Part shown: positions 47,499 to 58,737 of the stretch, in pieces
Layout of the letters: every line of letters begins with the position of its first letter
Numbering within the stretch: the stretch's first letter is position 1
Assembly (NCBI RefSeq): GCF_963583255.1
Contig: NC_084807.1
Span: 23,457,572 to 23,521,571 of the forward strand
Reading direction: 5' to 3'
Source: Pyrus communis
Lineage: Eukaryota > Streptophyta > Magnoliopsida > Rosales > Rosaceae
DNA: 64,000 bases
The notes under the pieces: model-generated
Databases searched by the model: none
Told to the model about the DNA's origin: nothing
Seen by the model: the letters and a program-made list of their open reading frames with translations, nothing else
Position numbers and translations under genes: made by a program

Positions 47499-47872
47499 GA
47501 CCATCTTTAAAGGAGATGTCAAATTTTGAACACAAAATTTAAATTTGAATGTTTATGTGGCATATTGTTATTTTTATAAATTTTGTTCTCTAACTGATAT
47601 GTCAAATTTAAACTATTATTTATTACATTATTTACTTTTTACAGTTGTGATTAGTATTTTAAAACAAAAGATAGCTATTAAAATTATAAAAAGTATTTAT
47701 TAATTACTAAAAATAGATTTGAAGCTGCTGTCAAATTTGACAGCAACTTGCTCTGCTGCCTTTCCATGTCATGCCACATAGAAATTGACATTTCGGTTGG
47801 AAAACACTAATGATGTCTTTTATTACCGTTATTACTGATGTGGACTTTTTGACATCTCCTTTGGAGATGCTC
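47499..47872. mobile_element. 374 bp Tourist-like MITE
   Basis: TTA on both sides (47496-47498 and 47873-47875). Left end GACCATCTTTAAAGGAGATG; right end, reverse-complemented, GAGCATCTCCAAAGGAGATG. The arms continue into TCAAATTTT/TCAAAAAG. PIF/Harbinger-type non-autonomous element. Confidence 0.8.
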
Positions 47873-48599
47873 TTATAATTTTTTTTTTTTTTTGTTTTGT
47901 CAACCATCATTTTTCTAATTTAGTGTCATTCATGTGAAATCTCGTTCCAAATTATGTGTATGTTCATTTTAACGGAATTATGAAATGATTATTTTACCCA
48001 TTTATCCCCTCACCCTACACGGATCTTCCCTTTCCCTTTTGGCATATTTTCCTTATCTTTGTCTGCCACGTGGCACACCCACCTCATTTCCCCCCTTCTT
48101 TCTTTCTTCTTCCCCCCCTCCCCCCCCCCAAGTACACTCTCTCTTAGCTCACTTTCTCCTTCTCTCTCTAACACATACAACAACCATAGTGACCTCACCA
48201 TCTGGACTTCCCTCATTTCCCTTACTTTTCTTCGATCTCACCCTCTCCCTCCTTCTTGACACTGTGCAGTCACTGTGCTTGTGACTCCGATGAGATTCCA
48301 AGTTTCTTCGATCAAGGTAAGCATCCTAGAACCCTTTAGATTATGTTCTAGTTTAGATTAGGTTAGTTTTGAGAACTTTGGTGACATTTGAACGTAGAAA
48401 CACCTCGAGAGGAACACTTTTCAGTTTTTCAGCGAAAGACCGTAAGTTGCAGGCCATTTTCCAGCCAATCTCGACCTTGACTCTACTCCATCTTGGTACG
48501 ACTTGAATCCTTACTCTCTTATCTTCATTTTTGGCTTTTGAATGGTGAATTTTGGTTAAGATTTGACCCCAAAACGAAGTCGTGGGGATTTCTCGGCCA

Positions 48600-48900
48600 A
48601 AACTCCGGCCTTCTCCCTCGCAAAATCAGGTCAAAAGCCAAACCCAAGCCTTGGGCCGGGCTAGCAGGCCCAAACCTCTTTAACCTAAAACCCAGCGCCT
48701 TCGGCCCACTAAGCCAACCCAAATCAAATCCCTTGGGCTGGGTTACAAGCCCAAAACAATTAAGCCCAACCCATTTCCCTAAGCCTAAAAACCAAAAGGA
48801 ACTCAGGCATTTGGGCTGTGTAAGCTTGGGCCTTCGGCCCAAGGAACCCAAGCCCAGAAACCCTTTAGGCTTAAGCCCAAACCCAAGATTACCCCAACCC
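48600..48900. repeat. GCCCAA/CCCAA-rich low-complexity tract
   Basis: About 300 bp with many occurrences of CCCAA and GGGCTT/GGGCC-type words on both strands (AAGCCCAA, GGCCCAA, GGCTGGGTTA). It yields long proline-rich spurious frames in both directions. GGGCC-type words match the core of TCP-factor sites, but no function is claimed. Confidence 0.6.
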
Positions 48901-49509
48901 TGAACCTAAGAGCGCAGTAAAGGGCTGTCGGTGCTTGCGCGTGAAGCACACTCGCGGCCGTCGACCTTTCAGGCGAACTTTCCGGCAACCCATCTCGGCA
49001 CGTGGCGGTCGGAGCTGCCACAAGGGGGTACTCGAGGTCCCCCCTTATGTTTTTCGACATCTTGAATTCGTTTATGACGTCCATTTCCCGAAATTCAATC
49101 GTTATGGTAGAGTTTTATTAATTAGACCCTTTATGTGCTTAGGTGTGATTATTAGTGGCGTTTCCATCCTTCCTATTTCGCACGGCTCTTCAACGATGGA
49201 GTATCTGTGAGTGGACCCCTTCTAAAATGCATATTTTACTATTAGAAATGCATATATGAAAAGCATGATTTAATGGTTACGTTTTATGATTAAAGTAGAT
49301 TTTACTTATTATGAGATATCATGCTTTACTGAGAATATTTTAGAATACCATAATTTATCGATTTTCATGTTCTTTGTAGTATATATGATGGATGACTATA
49401 TACTATGAAGATGTTTTGAGATATATGTACTTATGTTGGAAATATTATATTCAATGTTTTGTGCTTATCTAGTGGTCACTGTTCTACTACAAGCGATGAT
49501 ATTTATATT

Positions 49510-49645
49510 GGCTTCGGTCGGGTGATGTAGTGGCCTACGGGTCGGAAGATATTTATTTTGGCCTACAGGTCGGGTGATGTAGTGGCCTACAAGTCGGAAG
49601 ATATTCATATATTTGGCCTACAGGTCGGGTAATGTAATGGCTTCA
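49510..49645. repeat. Minisatellite, about 50 bp unit
   Basis: Repeats of the pair TCGGGTGATGTAGTGGCCTA and C(g/a)(g/a)GTCGGAAGATATT; about two and a half units, ending in a diverged TCGGGTAATGTAATGGC. Confidence 0.75.
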
Positions 49646-50224
49646 GTCGATTATGGTACCACTATTTAGCACATTATATATAATATATGTTATATGAAAG
49701 GTTTAATGGCATGCTAGGGTTTTCGGACAACCTATTACATGTTATACTATTGGGTTTTCATAAACCTTAGGTGTTAGTATGTTGATGAATAACTGTTTTA
49801 GTATTATATATATCAACTTGGTCTACTCATGTTTGTTTTGCGCCCCCTCAGGATATAGGAATGAGGCCTACGATCCGAACTACGAGGCATTCCCCTACCA
49901 GTGATATTGTGCCATCTTCTCTGCTTTTGACATCACTTGTAATAGCACTTTCTGTCACACCTTTCGCTTGTATTCTGAATTAGATGTATACCCTGAACAT
50001 GTCATGCATTATCACTATCATTTTTATTTTACGGCTGAATATTTTTATATTATATTGAGTAGTTCACAATGAAATTTGTATGCATGTTTCACATGTTCTT
50101 GGCATATGCATTCACTAAATGGCTTGCGTCACCCTCGGGTGTCAGCCAGCATGTGGCCATCCCGCTAATTTATGTGGAACAAATTGATTTTTTGTTTACA
50201 ATTATTATATTTGAGTCTTATATA

Positions 50225-50325
50225 TAGATAATGTGGATGAGTTTGATACCAAATACATAGGTAATGTGGATGGGTTTGATACCGAATGTGTAGATAATGT
50301 GGATATACAAGTTTTGATACCTATC
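50225..50325. repeat. Short tandem repeat, about 38-40 bp unit
   Basis: Three units with ATAGATAATGTGGATG followed by GTTTGATACC and an A/T-rich spacer. Confidence 0.7.
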
Positions 50326-50329
50326 ACGG

Positions 50330-51860
50330 AGGCTTTATGACCGACGAGTCTTGCTTTCCTAAGGTCGTCATTTTGATGACCTGAGAGGACCAAATGCATA
50401 TTAGCCACAAGATTATATTAGTTTTGATCTAGAAGCTTAAAATGTTTGACAACTTAATAGATCAAAACCAACTTAAAATCCATGAACCATTAGAAAAATC
50501 AATTTCTTGTTCTTCGTTACTAATATAAACTAATATAAACCTTAGAAAATATAAATTAATATTTTAAATTGTCAAATATTTTAAGCCTTTGAATATAAAC
50601 TAATATAATTCTATGGACACTAATATGTATTTGGTCCTCACAAATTCTCAAAATGAAGACCTTAGAAGAGTAGGACTCTATGACTAACAAGTTGTTTTTT
50701 ATGAATTCAAGTTTTTAAGGGAGCAATTGCAAGTTTTAAAAAATTTAAATTCATATTTGATCAAATAATGCATTTAATCAAGATTTTAAAATTTGTTTTT
50801 TTATTTATCTAAAAGGGAAAATTCGTCACTAAAAAATCAATCCTAACATTTGATAGAAATTAATTACCAAAATATTTAATTTGGATTTTCTCTAAAATAT
50901 GGGGTGTAAAAAATTACTTGTAGGGAGGATATACATACGATTTAAGTGTACATGTAGCAAGGTTATTTTATTTTATTTTATTTTTTTTGAGTTGAAACGA
51001 TAGTGGTTTATTAAGATAGAAATAATGTCAAACAGAATCGAAGAGGGCCTCCACAAGGTAATATTTATTAAAACGTCCGCATGCATTCATGCTATGTACT
51101 TTTTACTACTATTGTCAACGTAGGATTTCCATATTATGATCATGAATATGCTCCATTGCATATACATATATGCTATTGAAGCAGTCGTTAACTGTCAGAT
51201 TATAAATATTGACAATTGATCAAGCTATTACGAAGATAACTAATTTTATACAATGCCTTGGGGAGAAGAGAATTGATAGTTCTAAGTGAAGAAGTAATCT
51301 TACCCAACTTGTAGTACTTAACCATTTCTAATTATATAAGTAATCGGTATATTTGACATTTTAAATTCTTTTCTTGAAACCCAGTTCACCAAAAACTAAT
51401 TTAATGGATATTTTAATATTAACTAAGATAACGAAACTATAAGCAAACACTTAAAGTCTCACTAATTCTGCATTATGAAGTAAAAATATATTAATTATTA
51501 TTTATGTTGAACAAAAATGTCATATATATTGACTTGTTAACTTGGCGTGATATGGAGGAAAGTTACAAATTATGATTCTGCACACGTGCTCTACAATAAG
51601 AAGATAATTTGATATGACCATATCAAGACTGATTGGGTCTTTCAAATGAACAAGCATAATCATGTGAAATTTATGAAAATGATGCTTTCACCACATTCAA
51701 TTTATGTGCCATAAACCTTGGTGCTTGATCCAACATGTGACATTGGGGTAGACGAGGACCTACGTACTTCTAGGGTTGTGTAAACACAAAAGAAAACAAA
51801 AAGAATAAGACATGCGTAATGGAGTTGTATACTATTGTATGCATCTTAATAAGGGTATAA
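50330..51860. other. Intergenic, no gene recognised
   Basis: AT-rich spacer with no coding signature, clear repeat ends or RNA gene found. Confidence 0.4.
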
Positions 51861-51867
51861 CTAAGTA

Positions 51868-52368
51868 GAGGCGGATGCAGGACTTCATCCTTGTTGCATT
51901 CCAACAATAGCGCACATCACACCAAATATTTTCTTTTAGTTTTTATTGTGAGTCATTTCGTTAAGCACTTGGTTGACCCATACTATTGTGCGCTTAGTGC
52001 ACATTATTGCCCTTTAATGCTCTTTTAGTTATGTTTTTATGAATAAAACAAAGAGTTAACTCATATATGTATAGGGATGGGAGATCAAATTTATAAGACG
52101 AATGGGAGGAGAGATGGTTAATGGGTCTTCTTCTTATTGAGCTACCGTAATCAACTCAAATATTCACCTCCTTATGGTCTTGGACGAGGATCAAGTGATA
52201 GAGTTGCACTGGAGAGATGAAGATGTTTAACTTTTGTTGAACTCATCTGTTTTTACGGCAAACAAACGATTGAAAAAGAAATATTTTGGGAACTAAGTAT
52301 ATTTTTTTCAAACAAAAAACTGAGAGGGGTTAGGGCACGTGCCCCAGACCTTGATCACATTCGCCTCT
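51868..52368. mobile_element. Possible hAT-like non-autonomous element
   Basis: Ends AGAGGCGGATGCAGGAC at the left and, reverse-complemented from the right, AGAGGCGAATGTGATC. The flanks CTAAGTAG and CTAAAGAG would be an 8 bp duplication with two mismatches. The GGCGGA-type terminus is common in plant hAT elements. No transposase. Confidence 0.4.
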
Positions 52369-52379
52369 AAAGAGAAGTA

Positions 52380-53580
52380 GTACACTAAACTCTAACTGTT
52401 GGAACGAAATTCGCACACAACCATTACTCTATGAATAATGGAACAAAATTCGCGCACAGACATTGGTCTATGAATAATCGTCGAAATTGCATGAACGTCT
52501 GTGTATAAGGGGTTTGGGAGGAGAGGGAGTGATTGAATATGGGAAGGATTGCCTACATATCTCCTCGTGAGAGAGGGAGCATCAAATCACATGTAGTTCC
52601 ATGTATGAGCATGTAATGATGAGCTGACCATGTAGAGATGCGCTGAATGAGTTGTGGGGTATCGTGAGGTATGAGATCCTCTCTTGAGATATATACCCCC
52701 CCCCCCTCCCTCCTCTCTATGAATGTGGGATTATCCCTTGAGACATGGGATACCAGTTTCTTTGAGCTCTAGATGGGCATATTTATGGCGTTCAATGAGA
52801 GTCCTTATAAGAATGGATATCCATATTAAAAGTTAGGAGAATCCTAATAGGAAATCTAGAAAGAGATCATTTCCTATTAAGTTAATGATTACTTGAGATG
52901 CACACCAATCCCATGATAATAGGAGAACCCATGATTCTCTTATAATCAGAATATGATCATGATACATTTCTTGAGGACCAATTACGTCGTTCTTAATAAG
53001 GGCAGACCTTATCTATCGTTTCGATGCTTATTAGATTGACTTGTTCTGATAATACCTTTAGATGATCCGATCAAATCATGTAGGTTATTAAAACCGTCTT
53101 TATCTGATCGTGTAAGGCAGAGGGTCCGGAATTGAATCCTTTTCAAAGCTCTGCTAATTTCTCTGAGGTCCAGTCTTTGTAGCTTTCCCCGCCTTGGTCT
53201 GATGGTCCGAAAATCATGATCCTCCACTAACTAGCCAATAAGGTAATACATTACTAATGAGTTGTTCGGTACCCCTACCATTTAACCTCATAGTTTACGC
53301 TTGAGCGTTAATCACTGTGCCATGGTACAATGACGGTAAGTCAAGATAATAAGAATGTAATTATATGGTTATGTATATAATTAACGTGAGATTCAGTTTG
53401 TTCATAGTTGAAATCTTCTTCTAAATAATAGTCTAGATAACGTCCTAGGTGTTTACTTACCACGAAAAGGACTAAATGATTAGGACAATTTGCACTGAAA
53501 CCATTGATCAAAAAATTGATTTACATGTCTCATCTAGCTAACCAGAGATTCAAGAAAATACACCAATTGGACCAAGTTAG
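52380..53580. other. Intergenic with minor repeats
   Basis: A 60 bp direct repeat (AAATTCGCACACAACCATTA... TCTATGAATAATGG, then AAATTCGCGCACAGACATTG...) occurs near 52410-52480, and a C11 run at about 52688-52698. The minus-strand frame 53009-53227 has no recognised family. Confidence 0.4.
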
Positions 53581-53581
53581 C

Positions 53582-53586
<5 letters not shown>

Positions 53587-53628
<42 letters not shown>
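53587..53628. repeat. (AT)n microsatellite
   Basis: About 20 AT units. Confidence 0.9.
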
Positions 53629-53630
<2 letters not shown>

Positions 53631-53877
53631 ATATGAATTTCACCCTCGCTTCACAGGTCTTTGTCTTGTCTGTGGAACTCTCTTTCTCATCATGGATTTG
53701 TCTCCCTTCCCGCTTACGGCGATGGATGGCTCCTATCCTACATCTTATTCTAAGCTAAAAACAAAATGGTTCCCATAGAGTCATCATGCTCTTCTTCTTT
53801 TTCCATTTTTTCCCCTAATAATATCCCCAAATATAAATAGTTTGTTGAGTACCTTTATTTTAACAGAAGAATTTTGG

Positions 53878-54050
53878 CCACTCAGTACTACGGTCTGGTA
53901 ATATTTTTCTTCGCTTATAAGTAAGAGGTATGAGGTTCGAATCTTGTAGATGATGAATTCGATACCAAATTAAGTTACCCATTGTGTGGCTTAGCTAAAC
54001 TCCCTCCTCCTCTTAATGTAAAATATATTGTTGTACTAAAAAAAAACTGA
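53878..54050 (+). repeat. tRNA-derived SINE copy
   Basis: CCACTCAGTACTACGG head, TTCTTCGCTTATAAGTAAGA, B box GAGGTTCGAATC, GCTTAGCTAAACTCCC and a tail of TATTGTTGTACTAAAAAAAA. Same family as the copies at 6066 and 25028, with the best-kept B box. Confidence 0.6.
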
Positions 54051-54268
54051 ATAATTTGTATGACATGATGACAATGTCGCATGCAATTTTTTCAATATAA
54101 CATGGTATTATTAACATGAAATGTCATAGTGTGACCGTATCGTAAAAATTTTAATCTCAATTCAGAATAATTTTGTGCGTGTCCGGCTACCTAGCAAGCT
54201 ATAGGTAGCTTACATAACTTAGGCATTTGATTTTGAGCAGTATTTGCGCACATTTCTATTTCTTTTCC

Positions 54269-54275
<7 letters not shown>

Positions 54276-54319
<44 letters not shown>
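54276..54319. repeat. (AT)n microsatellite upstream of the zinc-finger gene
   Basis: About 21 AT units, roughly 580 bp before the ATG of the C2H2 gene. Confidence 0.9.
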
Positions 54320-54320
<1 letters not shown>

Positions 54321-54845
54321 ATTATCAATTAACGATTGTTAGTGTTTTCATGCATGTGGATCAAAGCAAATGCATGACAGTTGCTTGTAAAGGGGGCCCT
54401 CTATAAATTCCCAAAATAATACTAGAAACAAGAACTGTGTAGAAAAGGAGCTAAAAACCAAAAGAGTAGCTTCATTGCTAGAGCCAAAATAGAGGAAAGT
54501 AGGAAAGCCACGGCGTAAAGTTAGTACCAAGACCCTTTCATCTGACCTCTTTCTCTTACTCATATATTCTCAAGTTCCCACCATCATCATCTTCACAAAT
54601 GAGACCAATATGAGAGAGATAGGAGAGGATTCAAACTCTAAACTTGGTTGCAAGGGTTAACGATGATCTCTCCTATTAAAGCTCTATGCCCCACATCACA
54701 GTATTCAATTCTATCAATTTTATTATTATCGATCACTTAAGTTACAAGTCCGGTTCACGAATCAGTATTTACTATTTAAGTTATTCTCAAATTATATATT
54801 CAACTCAGGATCTCATAAATACCTCTACTTTAGTCTTATAACACT

Positions 54846-54847
<2 letters not shown>

Positions 54848-54881
<34 letters not shown>
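54848..54881 (+). promoter_or_regulatory. (CT)n tract in the presumed 5' leader of the zinc-finger gene
   Basis: About 16 CT units ending 21 bp before the ATG at 54902. CT tracts just upstream of the start are frequent in plant leaders; a regulatory role is inference. Confidence 0.5.
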
Positions 54882-54883
<2 letters not shown>

Positions 54884-54901
54884 GTGGGCTAGCTCTTGTG
54901 G

Positions 54902-55861
54902 ATGAAACAAGTTCAGTGCTGGGTGTGGCTCAACTGCAGGAAAGAGAAGATCTTGAACTCATCATCAGCACCATCAATGAACTCATCAGCACTCATGAGT
55001 GGTAGCTCATCAACAACATGGGAAGAGAAGGCTTTTGCTGAAGATGCAGCAGGGCATGGTCCTCTTGGTGGTTGCATATGGCCTCCAAGATCTTACTCAT
55101 GCAGTTTTTGTATGAGAGAGTTCAGGTCAGCTCAAGCCTTGGGTGGCCACATGAATGTCCACAGGAGAGATAGAGCTAGACTTAAACAATGCTTTAACCC
55201 TAATATTACTGCCACTACACATGATCATCATCATGTCCCACATCATCATCGTCATCATCATATCCATGATGTACATGATCATCATCATCATCATCATCAT
55301 CAGCCTATAGCCTCCTCAGGTCACAATCTTGACCCTAATAATATCTCGTCAATATCATGTCCTTTCTCTTCACCACCTTCTTCTAGGGTTCCCCCATCTG
55401 CAGCTAATTTACTAGCTATTCAAAAGGAGAATTCAGGTACTGAAGAACCAGCTTTTTTTCTCTCTCCTCCTTTTTCTTCTACTACTACTGCTACTGCAGC
55501 TCCATCTTGGTCATCAGATAATTCAAAACCTGATGACCAATTGGAAAAGGAGAATATCAGGGAAGACGCCATATCCCTTCAAGGTAATTATGATCATGGC
55601 GATCACTTTAATGTGGAAACCGACTTGTCGGTGGGCTTGAATATTTCGGCTGTCAGCAGAAGCAGATCACAAGGTGGTTCTTGTGGGGAAGAAGCAAGCA
55701 TAAGTTGTAAGAGGCCTAGGAATACTACTAATAGAGCTACTTCTTCATCATTTCCATTTTTTCTACAACCAGAAGTAGAGGTAACTAGAGCACTTGCGGC
55801 AAGCTCCATGGAAGATTTGGATCTTGAGCTCAGGCTTGGTGACCCTCCCAAGGTGAAATGA
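54902..55861 (+). CDS. ZFP10-like: SUPERMAN/ZFP10-like single C2H2 zinc-finger transcriptional repressor
   Basis: Nuclear transcription factor of the plant QALGGH class with one zinc finger and a C-terminal EAR repression motif that recruits TOPLESS-type corepressors; relatives control floral boundaries, leaf and trichome traits. The single exon codes for 319 residues from the ATG at 54902 (an in-frame TTG six bases earlier is not used). The N-terminus has [12 protein letters not shown] and [15 protein letters not shown], as in the ZFP10/ZFP11 branch. The zinc finger is C67, C70, H83, H87 with QALGGH at 78-83, followed by the basic [10 protein letters not shown] striking His-rich tract lies at about 107-134, then Ser-rich text. 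KRPRN near 275 may be a nuclear localisation signal. The EAR motif LDLELRL is at 306-312. Intact. The subgroup call rests on the motif before the finger; SUPERMAN itself lacks AFAEDAAG. Confidence 0.93.
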   Translation: MKQVQCWVWLNCRKEKILNSSSAPSMNSSALMSGSSSTTWEEKAFAEDAAGHGPLGGCIWPPRSYSCSFCMREFRSAQALGGHMNVHRRDRARLKQCFNPNITATTHDHHHVPHHHRHHHIHDVHDHHHHHHHQPIASSGHNLDPNNISSISCPFSSPPSSRVPPSAANLLAIQKENSGTEEPAFFLSPPFSSTTTATAAPSWSSDNSKPDDQLEKENIREDAISLQGNYDHGDHFNVETDLSVGLNISAVSRSRSQGGSCGEEASISCKRPRNTTNRATSSSFPFFLQPEVEVTRALAASSMEDLDLELRLGDPPKVK

Positions 55862-56573
55862 AAGTATGTAGTTGGCCTGGCCAATCGGCATGCAGTTGTA
55901 TTATTGGCTAGCTAATCATCTTGATCATGTTAATTGTTGCAGTTAATGTTTTAATTAGTTTTTAGGAGAAAATTAGAAGAAATTAATCACTTTCAATTTC
56001 TGTTTTTTCTCCTCCACCTTTTTCCATCTCTTTCTTGGAAAAACCCTTAATTAAAGATTCAAGGGTAACAGAACATGCCAGATTGAGGTTCCATGTGCAC
56101 ATAATTGAATTCAAGATTAATTGATTGCACTTTATTTTCATAATTATTTGTCTTGTCAATCAAATATCCATTTTTCAGTTCTGATCGATGGGTTTTTGTT
56201 TCCAGTATATTAGTTACTATATATTGCTAATATTGATGTGATGATAACATGTTATGCTTGAAACTGGAAGTTAAATGACAGAGAGCAAACTGAAAAAGCT
56301 ACACAAGAAGTAGTTGGAATTTTATATCTTGATATGGCAGGGAAAGATATGATAAGTAGTGTTGCATTAGGGTTTATGAGAGGTGTGATATATATTCCAT
56401 TCCACGGTTCCACCTGTTAGATAGCTAGACAGATGAAGGTCCAAAGATATATAAAGTTCCCATAAATTTTTAAAATCTACCAGGTTTGCTGTTGCAGTTC
56501 AGGTTTTAAAAAATTCAAACAAGTACACAGTAGTTACCATTAGTTGACTGCCTGTTCTCAGACTACTTGAATC

Positions 56574-56575
<2 letters not shown>
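55862..56575. other. 3' flank of the zinc-finger gene
   Basis: Presumed 3' UTR followed by AT-rich spacer. No further gene; no reliable polyadenylation signal was picked. Confidence 0.45.

Positions 56576-56607
<32 letters not shown>
56576..56607. repeat. (GA)n microsatellite
   Basis: About 16 GA units. Confidence 0.9.
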
Positions 56608-56609
<2 letters not shown>

Positions 56610-56692
56610 CTTCTTTGTGCTTGTTTTTATGTTTATTTCCTTTGTTGTTTATCTTCCTGCCAAGAGAGGTAGAGACTAGGGAACTTAACTGT

Positions 56693-56867
56693 GAGAAATT
56701 TTTCCAAGTGCCGGGAACACCATGACACATGGTGTTCCCTCACACATTAGGATTTTGTTTTATTTATTTATTGAAATATAAAATTGAAGGATATCCAACA
56801 TGTCAAATCCTAATGTGTGAGGGAACACCATGACACATGGTGTTCCCGGCACTTGGAAAAATTTCTC
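56693..56867. mobile_element. Mutator-type MITE, 175 bp, near-perfect inverted repeats
   Basis: A perfect 9 bp target duplication CTTAACTGT flanks it (56684-56692 and 56868-56876). The termini GAGAAATTTTTCCAAGTGCC and their exact complement start arms of about 63 bp with almost no mismatches. Each arm also holds its own palindrome, GGGAACACCATG/CATGGTGTTCCC. The centre is AT-rich. It lacks coding capacity. The near-identity of the arms and the perfect duplication suggest a recent insertion. Confidence 0.9.
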
Positions 56868-57324
56868 CTTAACTGTATCTGTGAAGCTGCAAATATTGTT
56901 GAAAAAACTGACTACTAGCTGACATCAAAAGTCATTTCAGCTACAATATCCCATAGTGTACTGAAAGTAATTCAGAGATCAATTAATACTATATACATTA
57001 TAGTATATAATTAACATGAAACAAATCAAATTCCAAGATTTTAAGAAGCACTTCTATGGAATATCGATCTGTTGATCTCTTCTGTAATTCTATGCTATGG
57101 TAATCACTCTCTAATCGTCCAAATAGTCCATCAACTCGATGGAATCAAATTCGATTGATTAATGTAACAAACAAATTAAGAGCACCATTAAATAATCCGG
57201 GCACAGAGAGAAACAAATAGTCCATTGTTTTTACTTTTGGAACCATTTTAGCTACATGTTGAAACCCTCAACGACCAATCACCAACCGCCCTATAGATAT
57301 ATAAAATAAAAATAAAAAAATCTT

Positions 57325-57480
57325 AGAATGGAGAGCAACTTTCATGGCACATGTACACTATAATTATAGCGTTTGGTGTCAATGATACGATGTCATGCGA
57401 AAAGCAACATACAGGTGGCATCATATCATTGACACGGGACGCTACAATGGCCGTGTACTTGTGCCATAAAAATCTTCTCT
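57325..57480. mobile_element. MITE-like inverted repeat, about 155 bp
   Basis: The left arm GGAGA..TTTCATGGCAC, TACACT, TAGCGT, GTGTCAATGATACGATG faces its complement at the right (CATCATATCATTGACAC, ACGCTA, GTGTACTTGTGCCAT). Arms are about 65 bp with several mismatches. Confidence 0.7.
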
Positions 57481-58737
57481 TAATAAGTTTCCAAAATTAA
57501 TGTCAAAATTTCAAAACCCTATATAGACGAGACTCCTATCTGGTTATAGTAATGCCGTAACCCTAGAATATACATACAATGGTTTCTTCCTGCAGAAGGG
57601 TTTTAATGAGTGCGTTTTTTCAACGTTTTCTTTATAAGGTAAAAGGATGATGAAACATCTCTTTTGATGCACTTTCAGATGGTCTCTACTCTCTGGAGGG
57701 AATTTATGTAACCCCAACAATATTTTTACCACTTTTAGGCGATGGAAGTGAAAAATGGAAAGACTTTACTTTTTGATGTGCATGCTTTCATCACACACAC
57801 ATGAACATTTCCATGAGCATGCATGAATTTCGAGGTGGGTAAAAAGGATAAACAGGTATGGAGGTTTTGGTTTTACTTTGGTTTGGATGAGGGCGCTGTT
57901 TCTGTGTAAGGAGGGACGGAGGGAGGGTTTGAAAAGTTAACGGTATTATTTTGGGGCAGTGTCTGGTCTGGCTGTTCGAGTAGTTCGGTTGGTTTGGTTT
58001 TACTTTTTGCCGGTTATCGAGGTCTGAAAATATTATTGAGAGATGAGTTAATTTGAGGTGCAGTTGTAGAGCCAGAAAATCACATGGATATGAGATGTCT
58101 CTCTCTCTCCTCTGTTTATTTCCTTCACTGAATAGGAAATTTTTACAAGGGAATGAGGAGATATTGCAGTACTGATCAGCTTTAAGTGAGCTTATGACAA
58201 ATTGGATAGTGATCTTCATAAATGGCTTGTGGTTTTTGGTTGGTTACTTGGGTTTGGTGCTTTGTTTTGAAATTTTTTACAGTATATTGGTGTATGGATG
58301 CATTAGTGTTTGAACAGTTAAATTAAGATTGTCAAAATCTAGTCATGCAAATGAATCTAGCCGTCTAGTATATTGGTGCATCGTACACACCGAAGCAGAG
58401 TAGCATTGTAGCATTTCGGCTTTTGCATTTATACAGACATCTGACCCAACTGTTGTCCTTGAAGGAAAAGCTAGATTCGGCCTAAAAGTCCAAAACTTGA
58501 ACTGTGATATGAAGCCCTAGTGGTGCATGGTACGTACTTGGATTGGCCGGAATTGGGCAAAATGCTTATAGGATTGTGTATTTGTTTGAGAGTTTATAGG
58601 ATGCATGTGGCCCAAACGAACATGTATCATTGATGGAATGAAGATTTATGGCATTGAATTGGTAACATTTTCGTATTTTCTTTAATTTCTTTTTTTTATT
58701 AGAGAGAGAGAGAGAGTGAAAGTCTCTATCCACGAAA
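57481..58737. other. Intergenic, no gene recognised
   Basis: No coding signature. The minus-strand frames 57544-57732 and 57791-58219 do not resemble known families. Confidence 0.4.

Larger units (their letters stand above)
47975..50165. mobile_element. LTR-retrotransposon-like sequence, ends not resolved
   Basis: A 2.2 kb non-coding block with LTR-like features. It has a CACGTGG motif and a long pyrimidine stretch (48060-48290), then AAG|GTAAGC resembling a leader donor. A CCCAA-rich tract lies at 48600-48900, a tandem repeat at 49510-49645, and the closing phrase GTGTCAGCCAGCATGTGG parallels the end of the solo LTR at 36420. No gag or pol was seen. It could be a solo LTR or a fragment; the ends were placed only roughly. 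Confidence 0.4.

Noticed and set aside
48493..49084. Proline-rich frames on both strands
   Set aside because: Created by the CCCAA-rich low-complexity tract; mirror-image frames on both strands indicate composition, not coding.
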